Under the pieces are notes generated by a model, which did no database searches, was not told the origin of the DNA, and saw only the letters and a program-made list of their open reading frames with translations. Shown piece by piece: positions 23,158 through 33,674 of a stretch of 64,000 nucleotides of DNA (within the stretch, counting starts at the first letter, position 1; every line of letters begins with the position of its first letter). Source of the DNA: Sporothrix humicola (taxonomy: Eukaryota > Ascomycota > Sordariomycetes > Ophiostomatales > Ophiostomataceae); NCBI GenBank assembly GCA_021396245.1, contig WNYE01000009.1:248001-312000 (forward strand), written 5' to 3'. The translations under genes were made by a program, and so were the position numbers.

Positions 23158-25715
23158 TGTGGCGGTGGTACAAATTGCTGTCCCCTTTAAAAGAAGCGAG
23201 TGAGTGTCCTATAGATGTATGTCCAAGGCAGTCTGACTAATAATAGCTCGTAACAGTGTTGCCAGGAGCTCGCCGCCGCAAAAGGTCGGCTTGAAGATAG
23301 AGATAGCTGTCCTGTTCGGAGTTTCGCCTCAATATCGGAAAGGCCGGAGAGATATGAGACAATTTTCGGCAAGATGTATATCGACTAGTATTGGGTATAG
23401 GCGTACGAATGCGTGCTTGCTAGGAGTAGTCGTCGAGAACCGTCGTTCGTCTGTCGAGGATGTAGGACTTTGGTTGTCGTAAGCCCCTCTTCTGTCGTTT
23501 GAGGTTGCCTGTCTTTAACGAGCACTGAAGAAGCTAGATGAACGATCGAAGCAATCGAGATCTGGGAGTCGATAGATGTTGCTCTATGGAAAATGCCGTG
23601 AAAGGTATGAAGTTGAAAGAAGAATAGAGGCCACGGTAAGAGCTGTCGTCGAAGAAAGCTGGCACAATAAGGTGACGGAGATGTGGGAAGAGCGTAGGAC
23701 GTTAGCGGGCGGTGTCGGCGGGAGGCGCACTGACGAAATTGGGCGCAAATGGCACAGGGCGGCAAGATGTGAATGTCGTCGTGCTGGAGAATGAGGGGTG
23801 TCCAGCAGGAGGTGAGCTGGATCAATAATTATCACGAAAGGGGAGGAATAACAAAGAACATATGAGAGTGAGGTTATTCGGGGCCTGAGATGGGCAGTTG
23901 CGAAAAGAATGGGCAATTAGCCGCCCAAGAATATGGCTGGGAAGGAGAGGTGTGTGGTGGTGGTGGCTTCCCAACCAAGCCGCTGGCAGTTAGGTGCCAG
24001 AGCAAGCGCAAAGGAGGGGAAGGGAGGGGCGATGGGACAGGCGTCAGGATAGGGGAGGCCGGGCCTGAATGGGGGAAAGTGGATTCGTCCTCGTCCGCTA
24101 ACGTTGACTGCCCCGAATCGCTCTTTCCGTGGGAAAGTGTGCCACTGGCTGGTGCCTACAAGTGCTTCTTTGGTGGATTGATACTTGATAGCGACTGCCC
24201 TTTTTTCTCTCATTCTCGCCTTCCTGTATTCCACACCTCTTGTCTTCCGTATTAGCACCCTCGTTGATTGGGGTTAAATTCGGCCAGGAAAGAAGGGAAA
24301 GAGCCACTGTTGAGCGACCGAACGCTCTTGGCATTTGAGCCTGCCGCTGGCAACGCGGGGCAGCGCGGCCCTACTTGTAAAGTGCTTCGTGCCTGCCCAA
24401 GCACGATGCGACGGCGTGACGACAAAACGGCAGGACCGCGGGCAGATATCTCACCACAGGAAGCAGCAGAAGCATTTTGAACGAATAGACTTTTCTCGAT
24501 ATTGTTGGCGCCAATCATTCCCCAGTAGAGGATGTCTACGCCGATATTGTATAGGTGATACGGAAATCAACACTGCAACAGGAACAGCACGGTGTGATAT
24601 ACAAAAGACGACATGATCGACTAGCCAATGTCACGAAAGGCTGCCGGCGGCATATTCGAGATCATTTCCACAACAAAATATGACCAGCATGCGATGCAGC
24701 CACATCTATCGCCCAGCTTTATTTTCTTCTTTCTTTTTGCCTGTCTGCTGTCTACATACGTCAGATGCCGCATGAGAAGCCAGCCTGGTCCAGGGTGGGC
24801 TGCAGCCGTCCATGACGGGAGTTGGCAGGCTAAGGCGGCCGTTTCTGCGACCCGCGATCTTGAACAGCAGTCGGGAAGCACCCGCAAGAAAATCCAACAG
24901 TAGATGGTGGAGGGCGGCAATGACAATAACGAAACAAAGGGCTCATGTTTTGGTTCCGTACCGATCTCCAGGATTCGGAAGGATGAGTTGTAGAACATAT
25001 GGATGAATATCACTCCGTTTCTTCTCTCTCTCTCTTTTTCTCGCTTCATGTTCCACCTGTGATGAGACGACAACCAAATTACAACCAAACTTCAGCCACA
25101 GCAGAGTATCAGAACGACAGACCACAGCCGTGTCAACCAACGAGCGCCGGAGCTACTGAAAAGCTTATGCAGGTGATGGCCGCTCAAAGCACTCTGAAAG
25201 GCCATCAAGCGCCTTTGATTGGCCGCGGCGCAAAGTGACCCTGGCCCCCAAGGGCGAGCCAGAAGCGATGTGCGGGCGCCATAAGCGCCGGAGGAACCCT
25301 TGCTTGGCCGGGGTTGGGGGCCAAACATATATTCACGATAGTTGGTCCGTTTCTTTGTGTTTGTGGTGAGAATAGGACATGACATGAATACGACTCAACT
25401 TCGATATATCTCCAGCCGCCGTATGTAACGAGGCTGATTTTCAAAGGCCAAGGTGGCCACGGATGAAGTCGACGCCACAAAGCGCCTTTCGTAAGTCAAG
25501 ACTCCCAATTATGATTGAATACTGCAATGGAATTTATTTTACTTTCACGTGCGGCAAGTGAGGAGGAACGCGATTAATACATTCTGAAACGGATATGTGC
25601 TATGTAAACTTAAAAGAACGAAAACCAAATGGTCCAAATAATGACCTGCATTCAACCAAAAAACGCATGTCTATGCTCAACTCGGTATCTCCAACGTTTT
25701 TCACGGTCAATACTA
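23158..25715. other. Intergenic region between BRO1 and SEC9
   Basis: This 2.6-kb stretch has no recognised gene. The first 800 bases are pyrimidine-rich on the minus strand, fitting the BRO1 promoter and leader. The rest includes the SEC9 3' flank. The open frames seen are short, in conflicting directions, and have no family signature. Confidence 0.55.
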
Positions 25716-27322
25716 TTAACCCCTCTTCTCGATACGCTCCAGTCTGTACCGGTTGGCACGGACCTGGTCGTCGACATTGTCGCTCTAAACAAAATGTCAG
25801 TAAACTGAAAACACAAAGTCGCAAAAATTACGTGCACCACGAATAAACGTACCTTGCCAGCAATTCTGTCGATGTGGTCGAGATCCTCTGTCGCAAACTC
25901 GTTCATGGCGCGCGCCGTCATGTTGAGCGTGCCAACGGCACCTGCCAGCAGATCCATCTTCTGGTTGATGGCCTGCTCCTTCGCGATATCTTCCTCATCG
26001 TCGTCCTCGAGGTTAAACTTGCTTGAGACACCCGTCTTGGACTGGCCGAGGCGGCGGTTTTGGTCCGCCGTGCGCTCCAGTTTCTCAAAGTTCTGCTCAG
26101 CATTGCGGTTGCTGAGGTACGCCAGGCGGCGTGTCTCCTCGCGCTGCTCACGCTCGCTGCGGTGCTCGTCGATGGCAGCCTGTGCGGCTTGAGCCTGGCG
26201 CTGCTTGGACGTAAAGGGGTTGTTGACCTTAACAGCAAACATGCTACGATTGTAGTGCTTCAGCTCGGCGGCGCGGTGCTCAGCGATCTTGTTGTGGTTG
26301 GCAGCTTCGTCGAGGTTGGACTCGACATTCAGCAAACGCTCGCGCTGGTTGTACATGCGGGCCATGGTCCCCCGCGCCGTCTCGATACTCTGGTTGGCAA
26401 TCATGAGCGAGCGGTCCAGACTCTGGTCCGTCTCGTTACGCAGATACCGGGTCTCCTGGTTCATGCGCTTGACGTCCTCGTCCTCCTGCTCCTCGGCCGT
26501 CAGCTCACGGCCATCGCCGTAACCGCTGCCGTCACCCTCGCCGCCAATGCCACCAGCACCGTAGCCGCCTCCGCCGTAGCCACCGCCCTCGTTCGGGTTA
26601 GGGTATTTGCTCGAGGCTTCCTGGCGGCGCTCAGCATACTTTGATGGTGCATCGCCAAAGAGGGCCTGCCGGTTCGGGTCGTCGGCCTCATCGTCGGCAC
26701 CACCCATGCCACCGTAGCCACCTCTCCGGGCACTCAGGCGGGCTGCACCACCGGATCCTGGACCAACACTATCAGCTGTGCTCCTGTATGATGGGGGTCG
26801 TCCAAGGGGGGGTCCACTACCATAGGATGGGGCATTGTCGTATTTGTTGCCGCCGCCGTAGCCGCCCGAGGCTCCGTAGCCGCCGGCACTGTAGCCGTTG
26901 CTCTTCTGACCGCTGTCTCCGTTGTTGGGCGCCGGGCCACCATAGGCGTTGTTGTTGGCCGGGGGACCGCCGTACGAGTTGTTGTTGGCTGGCGGTCCGC
27001 CGTAGCCTGAAGCGTTGGCATATGGCGAATCGTTCTGTGCAGGGCTAGGGCCACCACGAGGCGGTGGAGGGCCACCAGCACCTCCTGCTCTGGGACCAGG
27101 ACCGCTCGGCAGACCACCGCCACGTCCAGCACGGGGCCCGACCGGCAGGCCCATCGAAGCCTGTTGGCGCTGAAGAGACGTCATTGGTGCTGCGTAGGGG
27201 TCGGCCTGTTGAGACTGCTGTGCGTATGGGTTGTCGTCCTGGTTGCTGCTGCTCTTCTTTCTGCTAAACAGACTGGCCTTCTTGCCGTCCTCGTCGTCTT
27301 TGGAGAATCCGAACCGAGGCAT
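25716..27322 (-). CDS. SEC9: Plasma-membrane t-SNARE, Sec9/SNAP-25 family
   Basis: Sec9 supplies two helices to the exocytic SNARE complex with syntaxin-type Sso and synaptobrevin-type Snc. Minus-strand exons are 27322-25853 and 25784-25716, giving 512 residues. Residues 1-250 are a disordered Gly/Pro/Asn/Tyr-rich leader with repeats of YGGPPANNN. The first SNARE helix runs at about 280-345 (LRNETDQSLDRSLMIANQS), followed by a charged linker. The second helix is at about 445-510 and ends VRANRYRLERIEKRG. The last 22 residues come from the small second exon; without splicing there the helix would be cut short. There is no transmembrane segment, as expected for this family. The leader is longer than in SNAP-25, as is usual for fungal Sec9. 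Confidence 0.94.
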
Positions 27323-28895
27323 CTTTGCGAGGGCTCGTCAAAAGGAGATGTCGATGCTTTATAGGGGAAAAGGCTATTGGTTGTGCTCCTAATTCGTTGT
27401 TCCGTATTCCGCTCGTCCAGAATGATCTCCAGGAAGAATAGGGGGTCGAATGTCTGTGGTTCCTGTGTCTTCTGCGGTTCTGTGGTTTGCGCACTGATGC
27501 GTGGGGAATGCGGGAAGCAATACAGGCGGGAGGTTCGTAGAAAAGGTTGATGAGGGGAAAAAGAAAGATGGAAGATGCAGAACTGCGATTGTGTCTGACC
27601 TGCGTTTCGCCACAGAAAAGGGTTTCGGATGCGAGCGGCCCAACTGCAGATGCGGCAGCTAAGACGTTGGAAGGAGCGCACTGTATGCGACTTAAAGGGT
27701 ACTTTTAAAGAGTGTTCTGGCCTCCTTCCCCTCACCAATTGGCGGTGTCGATTTCCGCTGTGCAGCTCAGCCCCGCAGCCACGTCCCACTGGGCAAAACG
27801 CCGCCCAACCGCGCTAACAAGGAGACAAAAATAGGAAGGAGGCCGCTAAACTCTACTGCCAGGCGCACTCTGCCTCAGGATACGAGTCGTCATTTCCGTG
27901 CTTGTGGCAACCTGAATCGCGGCTGCCTTACAAAAATTGACTTTCTTCCTGCCTTGCTTTGTCCAGCCTTCTTTGCCCGGTTGTTCTTTCTACTTTTGAA
28001 TAAGGACAATGAAAGGGAGAAACAGATCTGGAGCACAGGAAAATTGCCAATTCAATAAAGAGGAAAGAGCATGCCCACATCGAAAGTCAATAGGCATTTG
28101 AAGTATCACTTATGTACGACACTGGTGGAGCCAGTCGAATTGCTGTAACAATGATCACCGATTCATCTGCAGGGAGCATCACTCCGGCGCCGTGTAGTCA
28201 ACGGGAGCAATATCATCACTAGAATAAACTGGGTTGAGGCTCGATGACTCCTCAGGTTGTAAATTTGAGTTTGCTGTCATGTGAATGCAGTCTCTGGTTG
28301 GCCTTGTTCGTTCCTGCCTCGCATCGCCGACACGCATTGCTAGCCGCGCCTGGAATGGGGAAAGAGTCACATCCCATTGGGGCAGCTACCCATTCGTCCC
28401 AACGTGGGGAGGGGCGCTCCATGCGCCAACCGTTCGACGCCGTCACCCGTTCCGGCACTAAAGTCTGGCTACAATCAACATCTCGTTCTCTCCCTTTCCT
28501 CCCATTCTACTTCTCAATCAAACCCTTATCAAGCCCTCGTCACAGCCTCGTCTTTAAAGCCATATAGCAATGTTCGCCCTTCGTTCGAGCAGTGCGTGAT
28601 TCAAGCAATTGCTATCCTACGTTCTATTCAAAATCTATCCAAAAGACCGTCTTCGTCGAGAAACGCGCGATTGTGGTTTCGACTCTTTGACCTCATCACC
28701 CCAACAAACACATCCAAAGCCAAAATGCTGCCTCAAATAGCCCAGACTGTTCAACTCCAAGCCTCTTTGTCCTCCTTACGGCAGCACGTATTATTATTGC
28801 ATTTGCCAAACTAAGCGCAATTCAACACACGCATACAATATTCCCTGAAGGGATAAACGCAACGGTCCCTTCATTTGATCGTTGAGACAGCACAA
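27323..28895. other. Divergent promoter region, SEC9 and GTPase
   Basis: A 1.6-kb gap between divergent starts. The right part is a CT-rich leader. It contains a short upstream frame of about 30 codons starting near 28724 (MLPQIAQTVQ), which could act as an upstream ORF for the GTPase mRNA. No other coding signal is visible. Confidence 0.5.
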
Positions 28896-31616
28896 ATGTC
28901 TGTTTTCACGTACGACCCGAATCCGCCTCGGGTATCGTCCCCGTGGCTGCAGTCTACAGACTCGGGCGCGCCAAGCCCCGCGGGCCGCAGCCGTCTAGCC
29001 GTCGACGATGAGACTTCGGACGAAACCCCAGTGCACAGCCTGTTGTCCGAGTACGGCGTGACAAAACTGCCGCCTGAGCCACAAGAGGGCCCTGTTGAGT
29101 ACAAGTTGCACTTGCTTCTGCGGCCGCGGCGGTCTTACAAGTTTATCCCGCCGGCCGGGTCGCCCAACTCGCCCAAGGTCACCGCCGACCCCAAGTTCCT
29201 CCAGAAAAGCCGCACTATTGGGTCGGCTACAGCAGGCCAGACACGGCAAGCACGATGTGAGCATCTTATGACGCAGCTCCTCTGGCGGCTGCGCCAGTCC
29301 TCGCCATACCATGCTTCGGTTGCGCAGCAGGATCCGACCCCGGTGCCACTGCTGCCCGAGGACTCGGCTATTGCAGAGATGCCCGTGACGCTTGGAAAGC
29401 TTGCGCCCGGCCTCGAGGAGTCCAGGGGTGCCCTGTACGAGATTGGTGTGGCGGATGACGGCGCGCTTGTAGGCATTACCAAGGACGAGCTGGACCAGAG
29501 TATTGCGACGCTTCGCTGGATGGCGGCCCATCTTGGGTGCGTGTCCAAGGTTCTGCGCATTGTCGAAGTCGGCGAGTGCGAATGGACCGAGGAGCAGGTC
29601 CTGGCCGGTGACGCTGGACTATCTGGACCTGTGTCTGGAAACGGTAACGGTAATGGTAACGGTAACGGTAACGGAGCTAGCACAGTGACACTGCGCGACC
29701 GACTGTGGGTAGCAGAAGTGTTCATCAGACCACACATGAATTCGCAGGGGAATGGCGGCAATGGAGCGGGCACGAGCGCAGAAGCAACAGCTCATAGCGG
29801 CAACGCCAACGACTTGTCTGCTACCTTGGGTTCTGCAACAGACGACCAGCTTCGGGTGACTTTGACCGGACCAACTGGGTCTGGTAAGTCGACGCTTCTC
29901 GGCACTCTCTCGACGGGTGCTCTCGACGACGGCCACGGCAAGAGCCGACTGAACTCGCTCAAGCACCGTCACGAGATGGCATCCGGCCTGACCAGTACGG
30001 TCACGCAGGAACTTGTTGGCTACAGCGATGATGTTATTGTCAACTACGCCAACCCCAATATCGAGTCATGGATCGGCATCCACGATTATACAAAAAACGG
30101 GCGGCTTGTTTTCGTTTCCGACTCGGCTGGCCATCCTCGTTTCCGTAGAACAACGCTCCGTGGACTTATTGGGTGGTCTCCACATTGGACATTGCTCTGC
30201 CTCAGCACCAGCCCCGAGAACGCCGACACTGGCACTCCTGGCGAATATGACACGGCCAGCGGTGCATCCACGCCACTCGAGCTCGGGTCTGGGGCAAGCA
30301 ATGCTGCTCTAGCCAAGGCACATCTCGACTTTTGCCTCAAGCTTGGCCTTCCTCTGGCTATCATATTAACAAAGTCAGACCTGCTCAACAAGGAGTCGCT
30401 CAAGCGTACTCTGGCCCCCATCTGGGGCGCTGTCAAGGAGTCTGGCAGGATACCCCAGCTGCTGCAGTCCAGGGTCAAGGCCACAGAGAACACTAGGTCC
30501 ATCTCTACGGCAGATGCCGATTCTATCGAGCGGGTTCTGACTCGCGTGCGTGAGTCGGGTGATTTCCGTGCCGTGGTGCCAGTCATCTTGACCAGCTGTG
30601 TCACTGGTGACGGTATCGGTCTGATTCATGCACTACTCAAGTCCTTGCCCCTGCCTCCAAAACCTACGGCTCACGACTACATTGGCAAGGCTCTCAACCC
30701 TGAGCAGCCCGAGACGCTCTTCCATATCGAAGGCCGCTTCAGCCTGCCCGTGTCATATGCCACTGCCAGCCTTGGACAGACGGCCGACGGTCATGTGCTT
30801 TCGGGGTACCTTCGGTTTGGCAAGCTGTCTGTGGGCGATCGCGTGGTCATTGGACCTTTCCCGTCTGACGAAGATGGCACAGGCTCCGGTCTGGACGATG
30901 ACCGAACAGCATCCCCAAGCCACAACAGCCTGTCGTCTTCGCACCCTTCGTCCTCCGAGCTGGCTCGTATTGCTGCTCGGAACGCCATCTCTGCATCGGC
31001 TCTCAAGGGAGAGTGGCATGAGGCTCGGATTAGGACCATTCGCAACCTTCGTCTTCCTGTCCAGACACTGTATGCCGATCAGGTTGGAACTGTCGGTCTT
31101 GAAATCTTGCCGCCAACTCCGTCCAAGCAGCGAGATGCCGACGATACTCTTCACCCCGGACATCCTTCTTTGTCCGCCCTTAAGCCACGGCGAGGCATGG
31201 TCGTTGCCACTCCCAACAAGCACATGCTCAAGAGCGGGCTGCAGCTCCAAGCGGCCAGCGGACTAACGGCCTTTTTCGAGGACGTCAACATCGGCCGGCT
31301 AAGCATTGGTACACCCGTCACCTTTTATGTGGCCAGTGTTCGAGCCCAGGGCCGTGTTGCCAAGGTCTGGAGCTCGTCTCCCGTCGATGACTTCAGCAGA
31401 ACAGACGCGGCCGACGACGGTGTCTTTGACTCGTTTGAACAGAGCGAGAGTCCGCCAGCAGCTGCCCCTAACCAAGGCTACAGCATCCGTCTCGAACTAC
31501 TGTATGGCCGCGAATGGATCGAGCTCGGGTGCCAAATTGTTATCCTCGAAGGTGCCAGCAAAGAAGGGTCTGTGTTGGACGGTTTTGTTGGCAAAGTCGT
31601 CGAGATTATGGATTGA
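28896..31616 (+). CDS. GTPBP1-like translational GTPase
   Basis: An intronless frame of 906 residues. GTPase motifs are in order: P-loop GPTGSGKST (325-333), G3 DSAGH (409-413) and G4 TKSD (492-495). The block LKHRHEMASGLTS, with a conserved His and Glu after the P-loop, is typical of the GTPBP1/GTPBP2 branch of EF-1A-like proteins. Elongation-factor-like beta-barrel domains follow (HIEGRFSLPVSYATASLGQ, then GYLRFGKLSVGD). The acidic N-terminal 300 residues include a short Asn-Gly run. Human GTPBP1 and GTPBP2 are linked to mRNA decay and rescue of stalled ribosomes; a like role here is inference. G3 has Ser in place of the more usual Thr or Leu (DSAGH), and Ser-rich insertions of about 50 residues sit in the barrel region. 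An upstream TTG in frame is not a credible start; the ATG at 28896 is used. Confidence 0.9.
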   Translation: MSVFTYDPNPPRVSSPWLQSTDSGAPSPAGRSRLAVDDETSDETPVHSLLSEYGVTKLPPEPQEGPVEYKLHLLLRPRRSYKFIPPAGSPNSPKVTADPKFLQKSRTIGSATAGQTRQARCEHLMTQLLWRLRQSSPYHASVAQQDPTPVPLLPEDSAIAEMPVTLGKLAPGLEESRGALYEIGVADDGALVGITKDELDQSIATLRWMAAHLGCVSKVLRIVEVGECEWTEEQVLAGDAGLSGPVSGNGNGNGNGNGNGASTVTLRDRLWVAEVFIRPHMNSQGNGGNGAGTSAEATAHSGNANDLSATLGSATDDQLRVTLTGPTGSGKSTLLGTLSTGALDDGHGKSRLNSLKHRHEMASGLTSTVTQELVGYSDDVIVNYANPNIESWIGIHDYTKNGRLVFVSDSAGHPRFRRTTLRGLIGWSPHWTLLCLSTSPENADTGTPGEYDTASGASTPLELGSGASNAALAKAHLDFCLKLGLPLAIILTKSDLLNKESLKRTLAPIWGAVKESGRIPQLLQSRVKATENTRSISTADADSIERVLTRVRESGDFRAVVPVILTSCVTGDGIGLIHALLKSLPLPPKPTAHDYIGKALNPEQPETLFHIEGRFSLPVSYATASLGQTADGHVLSGYLRFGKLSVGDRVVIGPFPSDEDGTGSGLDDDRTASPSHNSLSSSHPSSSELARIAARNAISASALKGEWHEARIRTIRNLRLPVQTLYADQVGTVGLEILPPTPSKQRDADDTLHPGHPSLSALKPRRGMVVATPNKHMLKSGLQLQAASGLTAFFEDVNIGRLSIGTPVTFYVASVRAQGRVAKVWSSSPVDDFSRTDAADDGVFDSFEQSESPPAAAPNQGYSIRLELLYGREWIELGCQIVILEGASKEGSVLDGFVGKVVEIMD
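29638..29674 (+). repeat. GGTAAC hexamer repeat in GTPase coding region
   Basis: About six tandem copies of GGTAAC/GGTAAT encode an alternating Asn-Gly run near residues 249-261. It stays in frame and lies in a poorly conserved stretch ahead of the GTPase domain. Confidence 0.9.
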
Positions 31617-31964
31617 GTAACGATATGATGCGATTTGTTATGTTTGCTTTTATTGCTTTTTGTTTTGGTTTGCTTCATTTTGGCTATACGTTATGATTAC
31701 TTTCTTCCAGCATTTTAGCCCTTCCTTCCGCACTGCACCTACTCATCAAGTTGCAGAGACAACATATATAGCTATAAAACACAAGATTACTCATTTCAAA
31801 GAACAAAAGGGACGAGGATTAGTGGTATATCAATAGTGCTTTTGCTTGCATTTTTATCCCATAAAATCAATATTTGAACGCCGTGATAAATGATCGCTTG
31901 TGTTCTCCCGTCCGTCACTGTGGTTCTGTCCCCCCAAATGGATATTCTTCCTCCCTTTTATTCT
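31617..31964. other. Convergent intergenic region
   Basis: A/T-rich gap between the GTPase stop and the EMC6 stop on the other strand. It contains only presumed 3' untranslated sequence. Confidence 0.6.
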
Positions 31965-32426
31965 CTATGCCCTCACAAGGCCAAAGAACAGCGTCCATGT
32001 CAGAATGTAGCCCGCCAGACCGTTCACCAGGCCGCCCGTCCAGAAATCGAATGGACTGCGGAAGAACGCGCTTGTGTCGAGGGTGTTGACAGACTTTCCA
32101 GCCTTGCGCAGCTCCAGAGATGCCGACATGACGCGGAAAACAAAGAAAAGGGCCGTCGTGATGAGCGAAAAGACAATGTAGAAGAGGAAGCCGCTGTAGG
32201 ACTCGAGGCCGAGGATGCCGGCACCGACGCCGAAGAGTGATGCCGTCAGAGACTGGACATTGATGAGGGTCTATAAGTGTAGGAGGTCAGCATCAAATGT
32301 GCCACCAAGCTTCAACAGGCCACGAAGCCTATCTCCCATCTCCATCTTTGCTTGGCTTACCCTCGAGTTGTGCATAATCGACTCTTGCACCAGAGGCTCG
32401 ATCTGGAATTCGCGCTCGGTCGACAT
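31965..32426 (-). CDS. EMC6: ER membrane protein complex subunit 6
   Basis: EMC inserts and folds multi-pass membrane proteins in the endoplasmic reticulum; EMC6 is one of its small core membrane subunits. Minus-strand exons are 32426-32361 and 32270-31965, giving 123 residues. The diagnostic core is NVQSLTASLFGVGAGILGLE followed by SYSGFLFY. Three hydrophobic helices are visible at about 27-45, 47-68 and 103-121. The N-terminus (MSTEREFQIEPLVQESIMHN) is polar and resembles other EMC6 proteins. Length and topology match the family. It shares its promoter side with the vezatin-like gene. Confidence 0.95.
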
Positions 32427-33674
32427 TATGATAGTTGTGTCGTCGGATGCTATAGCTATGGGATGTGGTAGGATGTGGTTGCGGGATGGGGCGCAGCGTT
32501 GATGGCTTGTGTTGACGTTGGACGTTGACGTCGTGATTGCCCCTTATGCTCGATCTGAACAAAACAGCCTGAGCTTCAGATGCCACGAGCCAGCGAGCCA
32601 GGCTGCGCTGCTCTCCGATTGGCCGGACGTGGAATCCACGCGCTAATCCACAAATCGGGACTAGCGCGCCTTCCTCGCTACAATATGTTTCTCTCGTTTC
32701 CTGGGTCCGCTGGAAATCCCCTATCAGTCAGTCATCTTAGCTTTCAGGGGAGGAAGCCACGACCTGCCAACCCCCTGTAAAAGACACATGACGGAACATT
32801 CTACGCCTGGGGTCTGGCGTTTCTCGGCGAGCGCGTGTGCAGGTACGGTGGGCCACCCCCCTGTAAAACCTGCACGACAAGGTCCTTCCTTTCTTGTAGC
32901 TTCATTTGGCGATGTTGTTCATTTCCCACAAAAGACCTAATAGAATAAACCGCGGCCGAGGCGGGAAAATAGCAGAACGCATAGCAACTGGGGTAATATT
33001 ATTCTTCAAAACAAAATGGCAAAGAGGACCCCGTGAATGCAAACAATCAAAACAACCAAAAGACTCGCAAAAAGCAACTTCATTAACGGGGTGTTTTACT
33101 CTCTTTCCTAGTCGTCTTGTCTCTTGCCTTCCCTGATCGGCTTCTATCTCCGTCGTGCCTTCTCCTTTTATCCACGAGCACGTCGCACCTTCTCTCGCCT
33201 TGTGTGCGCTCTTTCCTCACAACCACGCTACTTGTACTCACTCGCCTTCCTTTTTTCACAACACCCTCTTCCTCACTCCTCCTCCTCCTCATCTTTGTGT
33301 CATTCGCGACAAATCAACCACGAGCGGTTTAAATACCACTTGACACCTCCCATTCAACGCCGCACACCTCCAACTGCGACTACGCCTACGCCATCACCAC
33401 CCGTCTCGCATCCAACTGTCGCCTAGTCAGCCGTCACATGGCACCGTTGTAGCTCGCAACGCCATCTCCGCCCGCTTTTCTCGTCCATATTCGCATATTC
33501 AGGCTACAAACTGCCGCCAAAAACACCGTCCTATTCGACAGATCCAGCTTCTTTGTTTGCCTCTTTGTCTTCTCCCGCCTGCGCTACCGGCTGTCTCCCC
33601 TCGAACTCGGCTATCGCGTGCGCTGCTTTGCTGCTAGCAGAGGATGCGCCCGCCAGTCACAAATAGCTGACTCC
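32427..33674. other. Divergent promoter region with repeated CCCCCTGTAAAA
   Basis: A 1.2-kb gap between divergent starts. It contains two copies of a 12-base C-rich motif (annotated separately) and then a long CT-rich plus-strand leader. No coding frame is convincing. Confidence 0.55.
32771..32868. promoter_or_regulatory. Paired CCCCCTGTAAAA motif
   Basis: The 12-mer CCCCCTGTAAAA occurs at 32771-32782 and again at 32857-32868, in the same orientation, 86 bases apart. Each contains CCCCT, the core of the fungal stress-response element bound by Msn2/Msn4-type factors. A regulatory role is inference. Confidence 0.35.

Noticed and set aside
28875..28895. TTG start seven codons ahead of the GTPase ATG
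   Set aside because: Non-ATG starts are rare in fungi and there is no evidence for one here.
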